Shown here: piece after piece, positions 24,598 through 33,101 of the stretch
Layout of the letters: each line of letters opens with the position of its first letter
Position numbering within the stretch: position 1 is the first letter of the stretch
NCBI GenBank assembly: GCA_016182605.1
Contig: JACPGE010000092.1
Span: 1 to 64,000 of the forward strand
Direction: 5' to 3'
Length of the DNA: 64,000 bases
Source: Candidatus Hydrogenedentota bacterium
Lineage (GTDB): Bacteria; Hydrogenedentota; Hydrogenedentia; Hydrogenedentales; JAEUWI01
Translations under genes and position numbers: made by a program
Notes under the pieces: generated by a model
What the model was told of the DNA's origin: nothing
Seen by the model: the letters and a program-made list of their open reading frames with translations, nothing else
Database searches by the model: none

Positions 24598-26580
24598 CTA
24601 CCTCGGGGTGATAATGGCCGTAAAGCCGCCGCCCGGGGCCATGGAAACGGGCAGGGACATACCGGACTCAACGCGTTTCTCCTCCGCCCGGATAGCATTG
24701 GGTTCTTCCTCCGACATGGATCCGTCGACATAAAGCCTGGCGTCATAGTGTCCAGGCGCAAGAAAGTGAAGGGGAACGGACACTTCGCGGGCAGTCCAGT
24801 CCGTCATTCCACCGACGTACCACGTGCCGCCGCTACGCCGGGCCATGACGATGAAGTCGCCCGCCACTCCAGTGACAAATCGCGTTTCGTCCCATGTTGT
24901 GGGGACATTGACGATAAAGTCGAAGCCGGTCTGGCCCTCATACCTCTCGGGGGAGTCAGCGACCATGGGCATTGGATTCTCGTATACCACATACATTGCC
25001 AAGTGATGACAGCGGGTGCCGAGGACGGAGGGGCTCTCCTCTCGCGCTACAAACGCGGTGTTGGAAACCGAGTTGAAGCCCCCCAGGTGGTAGTCGAGCG
25101 GTCCCGCCAATTGCCGCACGTAGGCCGCCTCCACGTTGTGCGGGGGGGTACAGCGTTTGCTCCACTTGAGGTACTCCAGGTTCAGCACGCCCTCGCGGTT
25201 GAAGAGGTGCGGGTGGGTGCGCTGCTCGCCGCTGGGCTTGTAAGAGCCGTGAAACTGGAGGTGCAGCTTGTGGCGCGCGGCGGACTCGAGCGCCGCTTCG
25301 CAAAAATTGACGACTTCCTGATCGTCGCGGTTCAGGAAATCCACCATCAATCCACTGACGCCCCATTCCTCGTAGCGTTGGAAGGCTTCTTCGAGGTGCG
25401 GGGCCAGGGCCTCCCAGTGCAGCCACAAGCGAATGCCGACCCCCCGTTGCTTCGCATAGTTCAGGATCTCGGGCAGTTCCAGACCGGGGCGCGGGGTGAG
25501 GATGTCGGTATCCGCCTGCGGCGAGAAGCCCTTCTCCTTCTGCACGTGCCACGGATGGGCGTCCGAAATCACAGCGTGATAGGCGATCCCGTTCGTGGCG
25601 CAGAAATCGATATAGCGCCGGTGTGTTTCCAGGTTCATGCCCGGGACAAGTGCGGGGTCACGTTCCAGCGTTCCGTTCCACCAGTGCCAAGTGGTCTTGC
25701 CGGGTTTCGCCCACGTGAAATCGCCCGTGGGCGGGTCGTTGAGACACAGGAGCAAATTGGACTCCAAGAGTCCGCCGGCACTGTCGCCTAGAAAAACGGC
25801 GCGCCAAGGGCTGGCGAGGGGCGTCCTGCCCGTGACACATGCGTTGTCCTTGTGCGGAGGATGGGAGAGGCGCAGATGGAATACGTCCAGATCCGCGTCG
25901 GCTTCCAGTTCCAGATAAAGGTTCGAGAAATCCCGGACACGGGCCTCGGTCAGCCCTGCGGCCATCCCATCCGTCCAGACGGCCAGCAAAGGCAAGTCCA
26001 CCAGCGGTCCGGTGACTCCCGTCAGCGAATCCCGGTGAAATTCCGCTTCGTGGTCATTCGTGAAGCGGTCCCAGGCGGTATAATGCAGCGTGGGCACGCC
26101 TGCGAAGTTCAGATTGCCCGACTCGCCGGTGATGGTGAACTGGGTTAGCTTCTCTTGCTCTGGCAGCCGGTAGCGAAAGGCGATGCCGTCGTCGTACGCG
26201 GCCAAGTCTATGTCCCATTGCGTGCCTTGATCGCTGGTTAAGTGCACCGTGGCGCGTGCGCACCGGTTGAGGACCTCCTTCGATTTTCCCCACGGCAGCG
26301 GAAAGATTTCATCGGCCTTACTGAGTTCCACGCCGTCCAATCTTGCGGCGCCGGATAACGCGGCTCCCTCTGCAAGGTGGACCTCGAACGCCGCAAGTTC
26401 AACGATGGGGCGGCCGCCGCGGGAGACTTTGAACAGCAGTCCGTTGGCCGCATCGCCGATGCCATTCAGTTCGATCGTGTTTTTTCCATCAGGAGAACTC
26501 ACCTGTACGGGGGGCGGCGCGGCACCGGCCGGAAGCGCTGCTGCCGCACTGCAAGCGGCCGCCAGAAACAGCAGTTTCAT
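24598..26580 (-). CDS. Glycoside hydrolase family 97 protein
   Basis: 660 residues from ATG 26580, which begins a clear signal peptide (LLFLAAACSAAAALPAGA). N-terminal GH97 beta-sandwich, central TIM barrel with HWWNGTLERD, AYHAVISDAHPWH and VSGLMVDFLNRDDQ, and C-terminal beta domain (SVPLHFLAPGHYDARLYVDG). GH97 contains inverting alpha-glucosidases and retaining alpha-galactosidases; the aspartate in MVDFLNRDDQ occupies the nucleophile position of the retaining group, suggesting alpha-galactosidase-like activity. An in-frame start at 26667 would add a basic 29-residue leader. Secreted or periplasmic polysaccharide degradation is likely. No susCD-like partner is adjacent. Confidence 0.88.
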   Translation of the reverse strand: MKLLFLAAACSAAAALPAGAAPPPVQVSSPDGKNTIELNGIGDAANGLLFKVSRGGRPIVELAAFEVHLAEGAALSGAARLDGVELSKADEIFPLPWGKSKEVLNRCARATVHLTSDQGTQWDIDLAAYDDGIAFRYRLPEQEKLTQFTITGESGNLNFAGVPTLHYTAWDRFTNDHEAEFHRDSLTGVTGPLVDLPLLAVWTDGMAAGLTEARVRDFSNLYLELEADADLDVFHLRLSHPPHKDNACVTGRTPLASPWRAVFLGDSAGGLLESNLLLCLNDPPTGDFTWAKPGKTTWHWWNGTLERDPALVPGMNLETHRRYIDFCATNGIAYHAVISDAHPWHVQKEKGFSPQADTDILTPRPGLELPEILNYAKQRGVGIRLWLHWEALAPHLEEAFQRYEEWGVSGLMVDFLNRDDQEVVNFCEAALESAARHKLHLQFHGSYKPSGEQRTHPHLFNREGVLNLEYLKWSKRCTPPHNVEAAYVRQLAGPLDYHLGGFNSVSNTAFVAREESPSVLGTRCHHLAMYVVYENPMPMVADSPERYEGQTGFDFIVNVPTTWDETRFVTGVAGDFIVMARRSGGTWYVGGMTDWTAREVSVPLHFLAPGHYDARLYVDGSMSEEEPNAIRAEEKRVESGMSLPVSMAPGGGFTAIITPR

Positions 26581-26949
26581 TGTGCGCCCGATGCTCCCGG
26601 CAAAGGCAGACCGGGTCTTGGAAGGCGCCGTTTTCGGCGCGTTGCAGTGTCTCATCTTCAGTGTCATGGTGATCCATTGTCCCCGGGTTCAAGATTTGCC
26701 GCGGCTAGTACAATACTGGAATCTGCCCCCGCGCAAACACAAGAAAATTTTAAGGTCCCGCCGATTACTGCCTGCGCCCGCCTCGCCCGAAACGGGGCGC
26801 GTGCGTCGCGGCGCGTGTCACGCGGCCCCGGATCTTGCATTGGCGCGGCGTGCTCACTAGGATAGCACGGTCTTTCACGCCGGGCGTGGCGAATAGAATG
26901 AGATTTCCGGGGTATATCCCGTAGCCGTCATAGCAACAGGAATCGGTAT
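26581..26949. other. Intergenic region between divergent genes
   Basis: About 370 bases between the GH97 gene (minus) and the permease gene (plus). It must hold both promoters. I see no strong consensus boxes, repeats or hairpins. Confidence 0.5.
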
Positions 26950-28254
26950 ATGGTACAGGTTGTCTTTCGCAATCCGTGGATTCGCGCCGCGGGGCTCTTG
27001 CTGGCGCTGTGCCTGGCGGGGCTGCTCATGTACCTGCTCAGCGCCGTGCTGGTGCCCCTCTTCTTCGCCTTCCTGGTGGCCTATTCCTTTGACCCGGTCG
27101 TGGACAAGTTTGAGCGGCGGGGCCTGCCGCGGATGGCGGGGATCATGACGCTGTTGGGTATTCTGTTCCTCGTGATGATCGCCGTGCCGCTTATCGGCAT
27201 ACCCGCGTTCTTGCAAGAGACCCAGGATTTCGTGAACGCGTCGACCGATGGCGAACACGATCCGTGGGTGGGCAAGCTCGTGGAAGTGACGAAGGTGCGC
27301 ACCCTTTTGACGGCGATTCACTGGATCGAGCCCGGGGACACCACGTCGGACGTGCGCCAGGTGGTGGCCGCGAAGCTGGGCGCGATCCTGTCGGAGTTTA
27401 CACAAGAGAAGTTGCAGGCTCTGGCGTCGCCGCTCCTGGGCGTGGGCCGCACGGCGGGCAGCACCGTTGCGGGGATCCTGGGTTCGTTGAGCAGCAGTGC
27501 CGTGGGCGTGATCCTTTTTCTGGGCAATTTCGCGCTCTTCGCCTTCGTTACGATCTATTTGCTGAACGACTACGACAAGATCATAGCCTCGATCAACACC
27601 CTGATCCCCCCCCGCTTCCGTCCCACCGTGGGCCGGATCATGGGCAAGATCGACGTGCAACTGCGCGCTTTTTTGCGGGGCCAGGTGATCGTCTGCATGT
27701 CCCTCGGGGTCTTCTACGCCATCGGGCTCACCCTGTCGGGCACCAAGTTTGCCATTGCGCTGGGAATTTTTGGGGCCTTTGCGAGCTTCGTGCCCTACCT
27801 CGGGCTGGCGCTCACGATCGGGCCCGCGGTGCTGTTGACCATTCTGGATTACGGCATCAACCCGCATCTGGCGGGGGTGCTGCTGACGTTTGTCATCGCC
27901 CAGTTCCTGGAAGGGAATTTCCTCACGCCGAAGATTGTGGGATCGCAGGTGGGGCTCGGGCCCGTGTGGGTAATCCTTGCGATCATGGTGTTCAGCAGTG
28001 CGCTAGGTTTCCTGGGCCTGCTGCTGGCGGTGCCCATGGCCGCCACGCTCAAGGTGCTGGTGGAAGAGGCGCTGGTGCTCTACAAGCGTTCCGCCTTCTT
28101 TGAGGGCGAGCAAGCGGTCTTGTTGTCCACGCCGGGCACGGGCGTTTCGATGGCTGTGCCGCCCGATCGAATTGAGCCAATGGAAAGCACCCGCAAGGAA
28201 GTCTCAAGGCCCAAGGCAAAGGCGGCATCACGCCGGACGAGGCCGGGGAAGTAA
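26950..28254 (+). CDS. AI-2E family transporter (PerM/YdiK type)
   Basis: 434 residues with about eight membrane helices in the family arrangement: two N-terminal helices, a soluble segment with amphipathic helices, then the conserved block from FGAFASFVPYLGLALTIGPA through FLEGNFLTPKIVGSQVGLGP to the C-terminal helix. Members export small molecules or drive Na+/H+ exchange; the AI-2 function of the founding member cannot be assumed. A basic tail (RPKAKAASRRTRPGK) follows. ATG 26950 has AGGA eight bases upstream. Confidence 0.92.
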   Translation: MVQVVFRNPWIRAAGLLLALCLAGLLMYLLSAVLVPLFFAFLVAYSFDPVVDKFERRGLPRMAGIMTLLGILFLVMIAVPLIGIPAFLQETQDFVNASTDGEHDPWVGKLVEVTKVRTLLTAIHWIEPGDTTSDVRQVVAAKLGAILSEFTQEKLQALASPLLGVGRTAGSTVAGILGSLSSSAVGVILFLGNFALFAFVTIYLLNDYDKIIASINTLIPPRFRPTVGRIMGKIDVQLRAFLRGQVIVCMSLGVFYAIGLTLSGTKFAIALGIFGAFASFVPYLGLALTIGPAVLLTILDYGINPHLAGVLLTFVIAQFLEGNFLTPKIVGSQVGLGPVWVILAIMVFSSALGFLGLLLAVPMAATLKVLVEEALVLYKRSAFFEGEQAVLLSTPGTGVSMAVPPDRIEPMESTRKEVSRPKAKAASRRTRPGK

Positions 28255-28335
28255 AGGCCGGCCGCCGCCGATTGACGCGTGCCAGAAATCCGGGCACAAT
28301 AAGATTTGGGTGCTACCTCCCCACAAGGACGAACT

Positions 28336-28572
28336 ATGATCTCTTGGAATCTCCAGATCCGGGAAGAGACGGACCGCACTGTACGCAACTATTTGGCGGT
28401 CACCGCTGAACAGCCTGGCGACCTTTCCGAGTTCGTTGACCAAGCAGTCCGGGCTGAGGTACTGCGTCGCACCGTGCGCGAGATTCAAGACCAGAACAGT
28501 GCCCTGTCTTCCGAGGACGCGCAACAACTTGCAGACGAAGCCGTGGCTTGGGCCCGTGCGAATACTGCTTGA
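28336..28572 (+). CDS. Ribbon-helix-helix antitoxin (VapB-like)
   Basis: 78 residues. WNLQIREETDRTVRNYLA is a beta strand plus helix typical of ribbon-helix-helix DNA-binding antitoxins, followed by LSEFVDQAVRAEVLRRTV. An acidic C-terminal half would bind the toxin. ATG 28336 follows AAGGA by seven bases. Its end overlaps the start of a PIN toxin reading frame that is cut off after 15 codons, so this is one half of a broken toxin-antitoxin pair. Confidence 0.8.
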   Translation: MISWNLQIREETDRTVRNYLAVTAEQPGDLSEFVDQAVRAEVLRRTVREIQDQNSALSSEDAQQLADEAVAWARANTA

Positions 28573-28603
28573 TACAAACGTCCTTGTAATTACTCTCCTT
28601 TAG
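28556..28603 (+). pseudogene. 5' remnant of a PIN-domain (VapC-like) toxin gene
   Basis: A GTG start inside the antitoxin's end opens a frame that reads MRILLDTNVLVITLL then TAG. LLDTNVLV is the conserved N-terminus of PIN ribonucleases, with the first catalytic aspartate. All downstream PIN residues are missing: after 15 codons the sequence changes to the AT-rich island, whose TIR gene ends on the other strand within this remnant (28590). This marks one edge of the island. Confidence 0.8.
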
Positions 28604-29507
28604 TCCGCATCGTATCAATCAGACGACGTATTCCCTTGACAACGTCTGCTAACCCTTCATCTAGATTCTTCCAATACTTGCCGTTTATCGGATGGCCATC
28701 TTTGGGCAATGCTTGCAACTTGCCAAAGGGCGAGTTCTGCCAATCACAGTGCTTCAGAATTACTGGAACGACAACTGCTAAGCCTTTGTTGCTTTGCTTG
28801 AGTGCAAGTGAAACCTCTATTGATTTGCAGTAGTCGGAGGAAAGAAAGTTTGATGAGACCAAGAACAATATGACGTTTGCTTTTTTGAGATTTAAGTCAA
28901 TGTCAGAATCGAATTCTTGACCGGGAAGTATCTTGCGGTCATGCCAATCCGCGATAATTTGCTCATCTCGAAGTGTGCTAAGGTGCTTCTCAAGCTTAGA
29001 TCTAAGCTTCTCATCGTCATGCGAATATGAATAGAAAAGGTTTACCGGCAGTTCAGTCGTAATCTCTGCTCGCGAAACCGTTGTGCTCAAAGTTTCTGGA
29101 TTCAAAGTTAGTGGAGAGTTTGAATTATTTACTGCGCAAATTGCCGCCTCAGTAAACCTTTCAACAAATCGCTCTTGTTGCCCATAAACCATATAGTGCG
29201 TTGATACGATCTGAACAATTTCGGATGTTAAGTTATCGTTTCGTATTCGCAGTAGCTTCAGTGACTTTGAAATAACGTCATCAAAATCCTTCCCTAGAAG
29301 TTGCACGCTAACACAAAGGAGTACCTTGTGGAATTGAGTCGTTTCAACATTCTGAATAGGCAGGTTTTCAAGCAACGCATCTATGAAACGGGATGGATCT
29401 GCATGATTATCTTCGTCGGCCTTTTGGCGTTGATAGTAGTCGAGGGCCACAAGTCCCCATACGTCGGAATCGAGATGTCGCGATAGGTATGTAAGCCAGT
29501 CATTCAT
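28590..29507 (-). CDS. TIR-domain protein (putative NADase effector)
   Basis: 305 residues from ATG 29507, four bases after the stop of the preceding gene; an alternative start at 29606 would overlap that gene by 95 bases. The N-terminal 150 residues are helical and unfamiliar. From about 155 a TIR domain of the bacterial TIR_2 type appears: VNLFYSYSHDDEKLRSKL (about 155-172), then WHDRKILPGQEF, ILFLVSSNFLSSDYC and the helix with a glutamate (E231 in KSIEVSLAL), which is the position of the catalytic glutamate in NAD-cleaving TIRs. In bacterial immunity such domains deplete NAD or make cyclic ADP-ribose signals. Last gene of the island operon, so the likely effector. Confidence 0.85.
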   Translation of the reverse strand: MNDWLTYLSRHLDSDVWGLVALDYYQRQKADEDNHADPSRFIDALLENLPIQNVETTQFHKVLLCVSVQLLGKDFDDVISKSLKLLRIRNDNLTSEIVQIVSTHYMVYGQQERFVERFTEAAICAVNNSNSPLTLNPETLSTTVSRAEITTELPVNLFYSYSHDDEKLRSKLEKHLSTLRDEQIIADWHDRKILPGQEFDSDIDLNLKKANVILFLVSSNFLSSDYCKSIEVSLALKQSNKGLAVVVPVILKHCDWQNSPFGKLQALPKDGHPINGKYWKNLDEGLADVVKGIRRLIDTMRTKGE

Positions 29508-29511
29508 CTCT

Positions 29512-31278
29512 TCAGAGCTTTCGACATGGGCATTCGTAAGATCTTCGCGGAGGGGAAGACCAAGAATATAATGACACGTAGTGTGAGTCGTGGGCAAACT
29601 CACCAATGGACATTTCCAAATCAGTGCGATCTAAAAAAGCGATAAAGCTCAGTATTGTAGCATTAAAGTGCTCACATACAGAACGTAGTGCCGATAGTGT
29701 CTTGAAGTGATGGGCAGCTTGGTCTACAATCAACACATTTCGAAACTGTAAGTTCTTTGATTCATCTTGGTTGTAATTCAAAGTGACATACTCAATTAGG
29801 CTCTTGTCTATACTTGCACCCGCAACAGTTAAGAGTAGTCCGCGCGGGATGCTGATGACATCAGTGCTAGATAGACCCAGCGCCACTGCTATTGCGTTTC
29901 CCAGGAGTCGAGCTTCAGGCTCGTCGGGAATAACTATTCGTCTAACCCAATTGGGAAGAACGCCCTGTTTCAGTAGGCAATTACGAACTCTGAGCCCGAT
30001 GTCTTTGCTATAGACCTCGAAAATAGGTTTTGTTAAGACTCTAAAATGATAGTGATTGGGAGTCCGGTCAGAAGCCCAATGGCCTACTTGATAGAATCTT
30101 TCGTCTTGACTTATTAGTTGCCAGAAACATACTGGATCATATTTGCCAATACTATGAGCAAAATCGTCGTAACACTCTCCCTTTATTGTCTCCACAGATT
30201 GAGTGCAGTAAATACATGTCGGGTCATTTTGCTCATGGATACTTATTGGTAAGTCAATACAATTGAATATTTTGGTGTCGCCAAGTTCGCACTCAGTTAA
30301 AGTTCTTGCAACCGCATAAACAATAACTTCAACCGCTCCGGCTTGGTGCAATCCAGTTACAATATCCTGTAAGAGATAACACGGAGCCAGTAAATCGCAT
30401 AGAACAACTACCTTTCGACCCCGCGTGTGAGCCAACTCGGAGCGGGCTATCAATGACTTGGCATTTCCGTCGACAAGGGCGATGCCGAGTTCTCTCAGGC
30501 CACCCAGCGGCATGCCGACTGGCAACACTTGAAAACTTGGATCCGAGAAATGTTCCGTAATTTCTTCTCGCAATTGCTCTATGAAAATATGGTTAGAAGC
30601 TAGCGCTCGAACATCAATGATTCCCGTAAAATGAGATGGTTTCTCAGCTACCGAAAGCTCAAAATGACCATTTAGTACCTGCACAAGCATTCGAATTTCG
30701 TCAGTCGAAATACGATTTGGGGTTGGTTCTGGAGTCAGGCGAATTGCCTCAAGCGAAGGTAGTGCAGTAGAGACTGATGCTGGATCGCAAGTGACCAACA
30801 ACTCTGGTTTGTTAGTAGGGTTGTCACACACAAGCAAGAGGGTAATCATCTTCTTTTGACACAGTGGACGCAATCTCCTTTGAAAGAAGACGGACTCCTT
30901 AAAAACTGCAGGATGAGATACGGCAAGCACAATGCAGAATGGCAACGAAGCCCTTTCTATGTTCAGGGCCAGGGCTATCGCGTTCGTAAAATCATCATAG
31001 ATGTCGACGTCCACATTCCGATCTAGGAACTCTACGATGAGACACCGACGGGGATTCTCGGGGAGACCACTTACCACGTCTGTTAGCGCGTTTACAAAAG
31101 GTACGATGTCTTTGGATAGTGTTATCTTCAAGGGTTCTCGAAAATGCAGTCGCTTGGGAAGATCGGGTATCGCATCGAATAGAGTTTTATAACTTTCTGT
31201 ACTTATAGCAGAGTACTCAACCGTATTGGTGCGTTGAGTTCTAAGTAAAAAAACTGGAGATTCCTGCTTTTCGGTCAT
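29512..31278 (-). CDS. Double phosphoribosyltransferase-like protein (orotate PRTase-related)
   Basis: 588 residues. Residues about 203-225 (GHFELSVAEKPSHF ... IDVRAL) resemble the N-terminal hood of orotate phosphoribosyltransferase. A PRPP-loop-like region follows (RKVVVLCDLLAPCYLLQDI, about 288-306), then a CxxC (CIYC, near 356), then a second such half with IPDEPEARLLGNAIAVALG and NVLIVDQAAHHFKTLSALR near the C-terminus. Both PRPP loops are degenerate: the usual acidic pair plus TTG is CDLLAPC in one and VDQAAHH in the other. The protein may therefore bind rather than convert PRPP-type ligands. The ATG overlaps the stop of the GHKL gene (ATGA). Function inferred only from fold signatures. 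Confidence 0.65.
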   Translation of the reverse strand: MTEKQESPVFLLRTQRTNTVEYSAISTESYKTLFDAIPDLPKRLHFREPLKITLSKDIVPFVNALTDVVSGLPENPRRCLIVEFLDRNVDVDIYDDFTNAIALALNIERASLPFCIVLAVSHPAVFKESVFFQRRLRPLCQKKMITLLLVCDNPTNKPELLVTCDPASVSTALPSLEAIRLTPEPTPNRISTDEIRMLVQVLNGHFELSVAEKPSHFTGIIDVRALASNHIFIEQLREEITEHFSDPSFQVLPVGMPLGGLRELGIALVDGNAKSLIARSELAHTRGRKVVVLCDLLAPCYLLQDIVTGLHQAGAVEVIVYAVARTLTECELGDTKIFNCIDLPISIHEQNDPTCIYCTQSVETIKGECYDDFAHSIGKYDPVCFWQLISQDERFYQVGHWASDRTPNHYHFRVLTKPIFEVYSKDIGLRVRNCLLKQGVLPNWVRRIVIPDEPEARLLGNAIAVALGLSSTDVISIPRGLLLTVAGASIDKSLIEYVTLNYNQDESKNLQFRNVLIVDQAAHHFKTLSALRSVCEHFNATILSFIAFLDRTDLEMSIGEFAHDSHYVSLYSWSSPPRRSYECPCRKL

Positions 31279-32381
31279 CCCTTCCCCCTAAGTGGAGTCT
31301 GAATGCGAATGAGCGTGCCGGGTGAATCAAGAAGGCTATCGCGTGAGAGAGCGTGACTACCGACAAAGTCTACGCACGCTCTTCCCGAACGAATTCGAAC
31401 CTCTCCACCTTCTCGCAAGACGTGAGTCTTCAAGTAATACAATCCGACGCCGGCCCGACTTGGCTGGGATGTTACATTCTCTTCTGTCGAGAACGTAATG
31501 AGTCTTGAGTCCAATATTATTTCTGGTTCAGTAAAATATTTTATTAGTTCTGCATCGCTTGATTTTGAAAATCTTTCTTTATCGGCTTCGTTTGACGACT
31601 TAAAGGCAGTTCGGAGGACATGTGGAATCCCTGTGCCGTTGTCGGCAATCGCGAGTGTCAAATTCTTCTTGTCAATCCTTAGTGCAAAATTGACAAACGT
31701 TCCATTGGCGTGAAGTAAAGAATTGCAGATCCCTTCTCGCAATACTCGCTGCATGAATGTGCGTGTGGCCTGAAGATCCCAACCACATAATTGACTGAGA
31801 GCACCCACAATGATTCGTCCCTCAAGTCTATCAAATTCTTGAAGTTGTTTTGCCAGGTCATTAGCCTCGATAGATTGGGTATTACCTGCTTCTGTCGATT
31901 GTGCAAGGACGGTCTTGATTTCTAGTATGCGAAGAGTGTGAAGTACAGTTTCTTGGCCAAATTCGTCTTTTGCACTAGCCTTGGAATATTGGGAGTCCCG
32001 TCTGCGGTGCAATAATTGAGATGGCTGGAGTAGATTTGCCGGCTGATCGACACATTGCGATAGGGCATCAAAGAACTGCCAACGAATGAGAAAATCCCAG
32101 AGCTTTTCACCATAACTGTCACTCGGCTCCGGGAAAACTAGCTGAACTTCATTTCGTTGGGACTTTAGGCGATGAAGTAAAGCGATAAGCCAAAGTAGTG
32201 CTCCCAGATCGTACCAGTATGACTCGGACAAATCGAATACGATGTATCTGGATCGGGTATCTGCTATGTTAAGAATGCCACAATCGACTAAAGCGTCGCG
32301 TAACGAATCCTCGAGTGATGTTTGCTTCAGTACGGAAGGTGTGCGTACTGTAATTGGTTTCGAGTCTGATATATTCAACAC
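31275..32381 (-). CDS. GHKL ATPase (STAS-like N-terminus plus HATPase_c)
   Basis: 368 residues. The N-terminal part (ESYWYDLGALLWLIALLHRL ... LIRWQFFDAL) has the look of STAS-like segments found before HATPase domains. The ATPase has an N-box (REGICNSLLHANG, about 216-228), G1 DNGTGIP (about 247-253) and G2 RAGVGLYYLKTH, so ATP binding is intact. No phospho-acceptor histidine domain or membrane segment is present, so it is not a typical sensor kinase. Start: GTG 32381 with GGAG seven bases before; TTG 32384 is also possible. It lies 18 bases after the OMPDC-like gene and is coupled to the PRTase-like gene. A sensing or switch role in the island operon is inferred. Confidence 0.82.
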   Translation of the reverse strand: MLNISDSKPITVRTPSVLKQTSLEDSLRDALVDCGILNIADTRSRYIVFDLSESYWYDLGALLWLIALLHRLKSQRNEVQLVFPEPSDSYGEKLWDFLIRWQFFDALSQCVDQPANLLQPSQLLHRRRDSQYSKASAKDEFGQETVLHTLRILEIKTVLAQSTEAGNTQSIEANDLAKQLQEFDRLEGRIIVGALSQLCGWDLQATRTFMQRVLREGICNSLLHANGTFVNFALRIDKKNLTLAIADNGTGIPHVLRTAFKSSNEADKERFSKSSDAELIKYFTEPEIILDSRLITFSTEENVTSQPSRAGVGLYYLKTHVLREGGEVRIRSGRACVDFVGSHALSRDSLLDSPGTLIRIQTPLRGKG

Positions 32382-32399
32382 CAATTCGCTCCATATATC

Positions 32400-33101
32400 T
32401 TAGAGATGACTTGCGAGGGATAATGCAGCTTTTTGCATGTCTTGTGCTTCGTAAATGGCACGTCCAACTATTGCGTGCCAGCGAGCACCTGCCGCCAACG
32501 CTGCATCACTAATGTTTCCACCTTGTGCGATGAATCCTGGCGCGTAGAATACTGGATCAATTCGATGAGAAAGCAGGAGTTCCTTCAGGTGTCTAATTGC
32601 ATCTGGTTTGTTGCCCGGCACTACATAGTCAACCACGCCTTCATAGGCAGCATTTGCAAAAATCTTGTCTACAGCTTGGTCATCGACATATCCACCATCA
32701 CGGGAGAGAAATCGCTCATGCGTCATATGCCCACCAACAATCACGGACAATTCTTCTGCTCTTGCGGATTGTATCCATGCAGTTTGAGTTGCAGGACCAG
32801 TAAGCGGGAAAAAGATGAGAGCATCGATGCCACTCGCTTTTACGGCACGGACAAATTCAGTACCCGTGTCGGGAATGTCCGTACATGCCTTCTGATGATC
32901 GTAGATCAATGGTTTGCTTGTGTATTTCCTCGCCGTTTCGACCAGGCTCGGCAGTCCAGTAGTAAGCGCGAGTGCGGCACCAATCTTGTATGCGCCAATC
33001 TTATCGAGGGCGCACGTTTCTCTAATCAGGTCCTCGAAACGTTCAAGGGAAACGTCGCACGCCGGAATTATACTCCTATCGACGGGTATTATGGACTTCA
33101 T
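32400..33101 (-). CDS. Orotidine-5'-phosphate-decarboxylase-like protein
   Basis: 233 residues from ATG 33101, which has GGAGG six bases upstream; a longer frame to 33239 lacks family sequence. The barrel follows the OMP decarboxylase/HUMPS pattern: IIPACDV (strand 1), YKIGAALAL, the active-site stretch IYDHQKACTDIPDTG with the D, K and D-I-P residues, VIVGGHM, YVVPGN and a phosphate-binding end FYAPGFIAQGGNIS ... ARWHAIVGRAIYEA. The active-site residues look intact, though the lysine-to-aspartate spacing is one longer than in standard PyrF. First gene of the island operon, next to an orotate-PRTase relative: homologues of both enzymes of UMP synthesis sit in one putative defence operon. Confidence 0.85.
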   Translation of the reverse strand: MKSIIPVDRSIIPACDVSLERFEDLIRETCALDKIGAYKIGAALALTTGLPSLVETARKYTSKPLIYDHQKACTDIPDTGTEFVRAVKASGIDALIFFPLTGPATQTAWIQSARAEELSVIVGGHMTHERFLSRDGGYVDDQAVDKIFANAAYEGVVDYVVPGNKPDAIRHLKELLLSHRIDPVFYAPGFIAQGGNISDAALAAGARWHAIVGRAIYEAQDMQKAALSLASHL

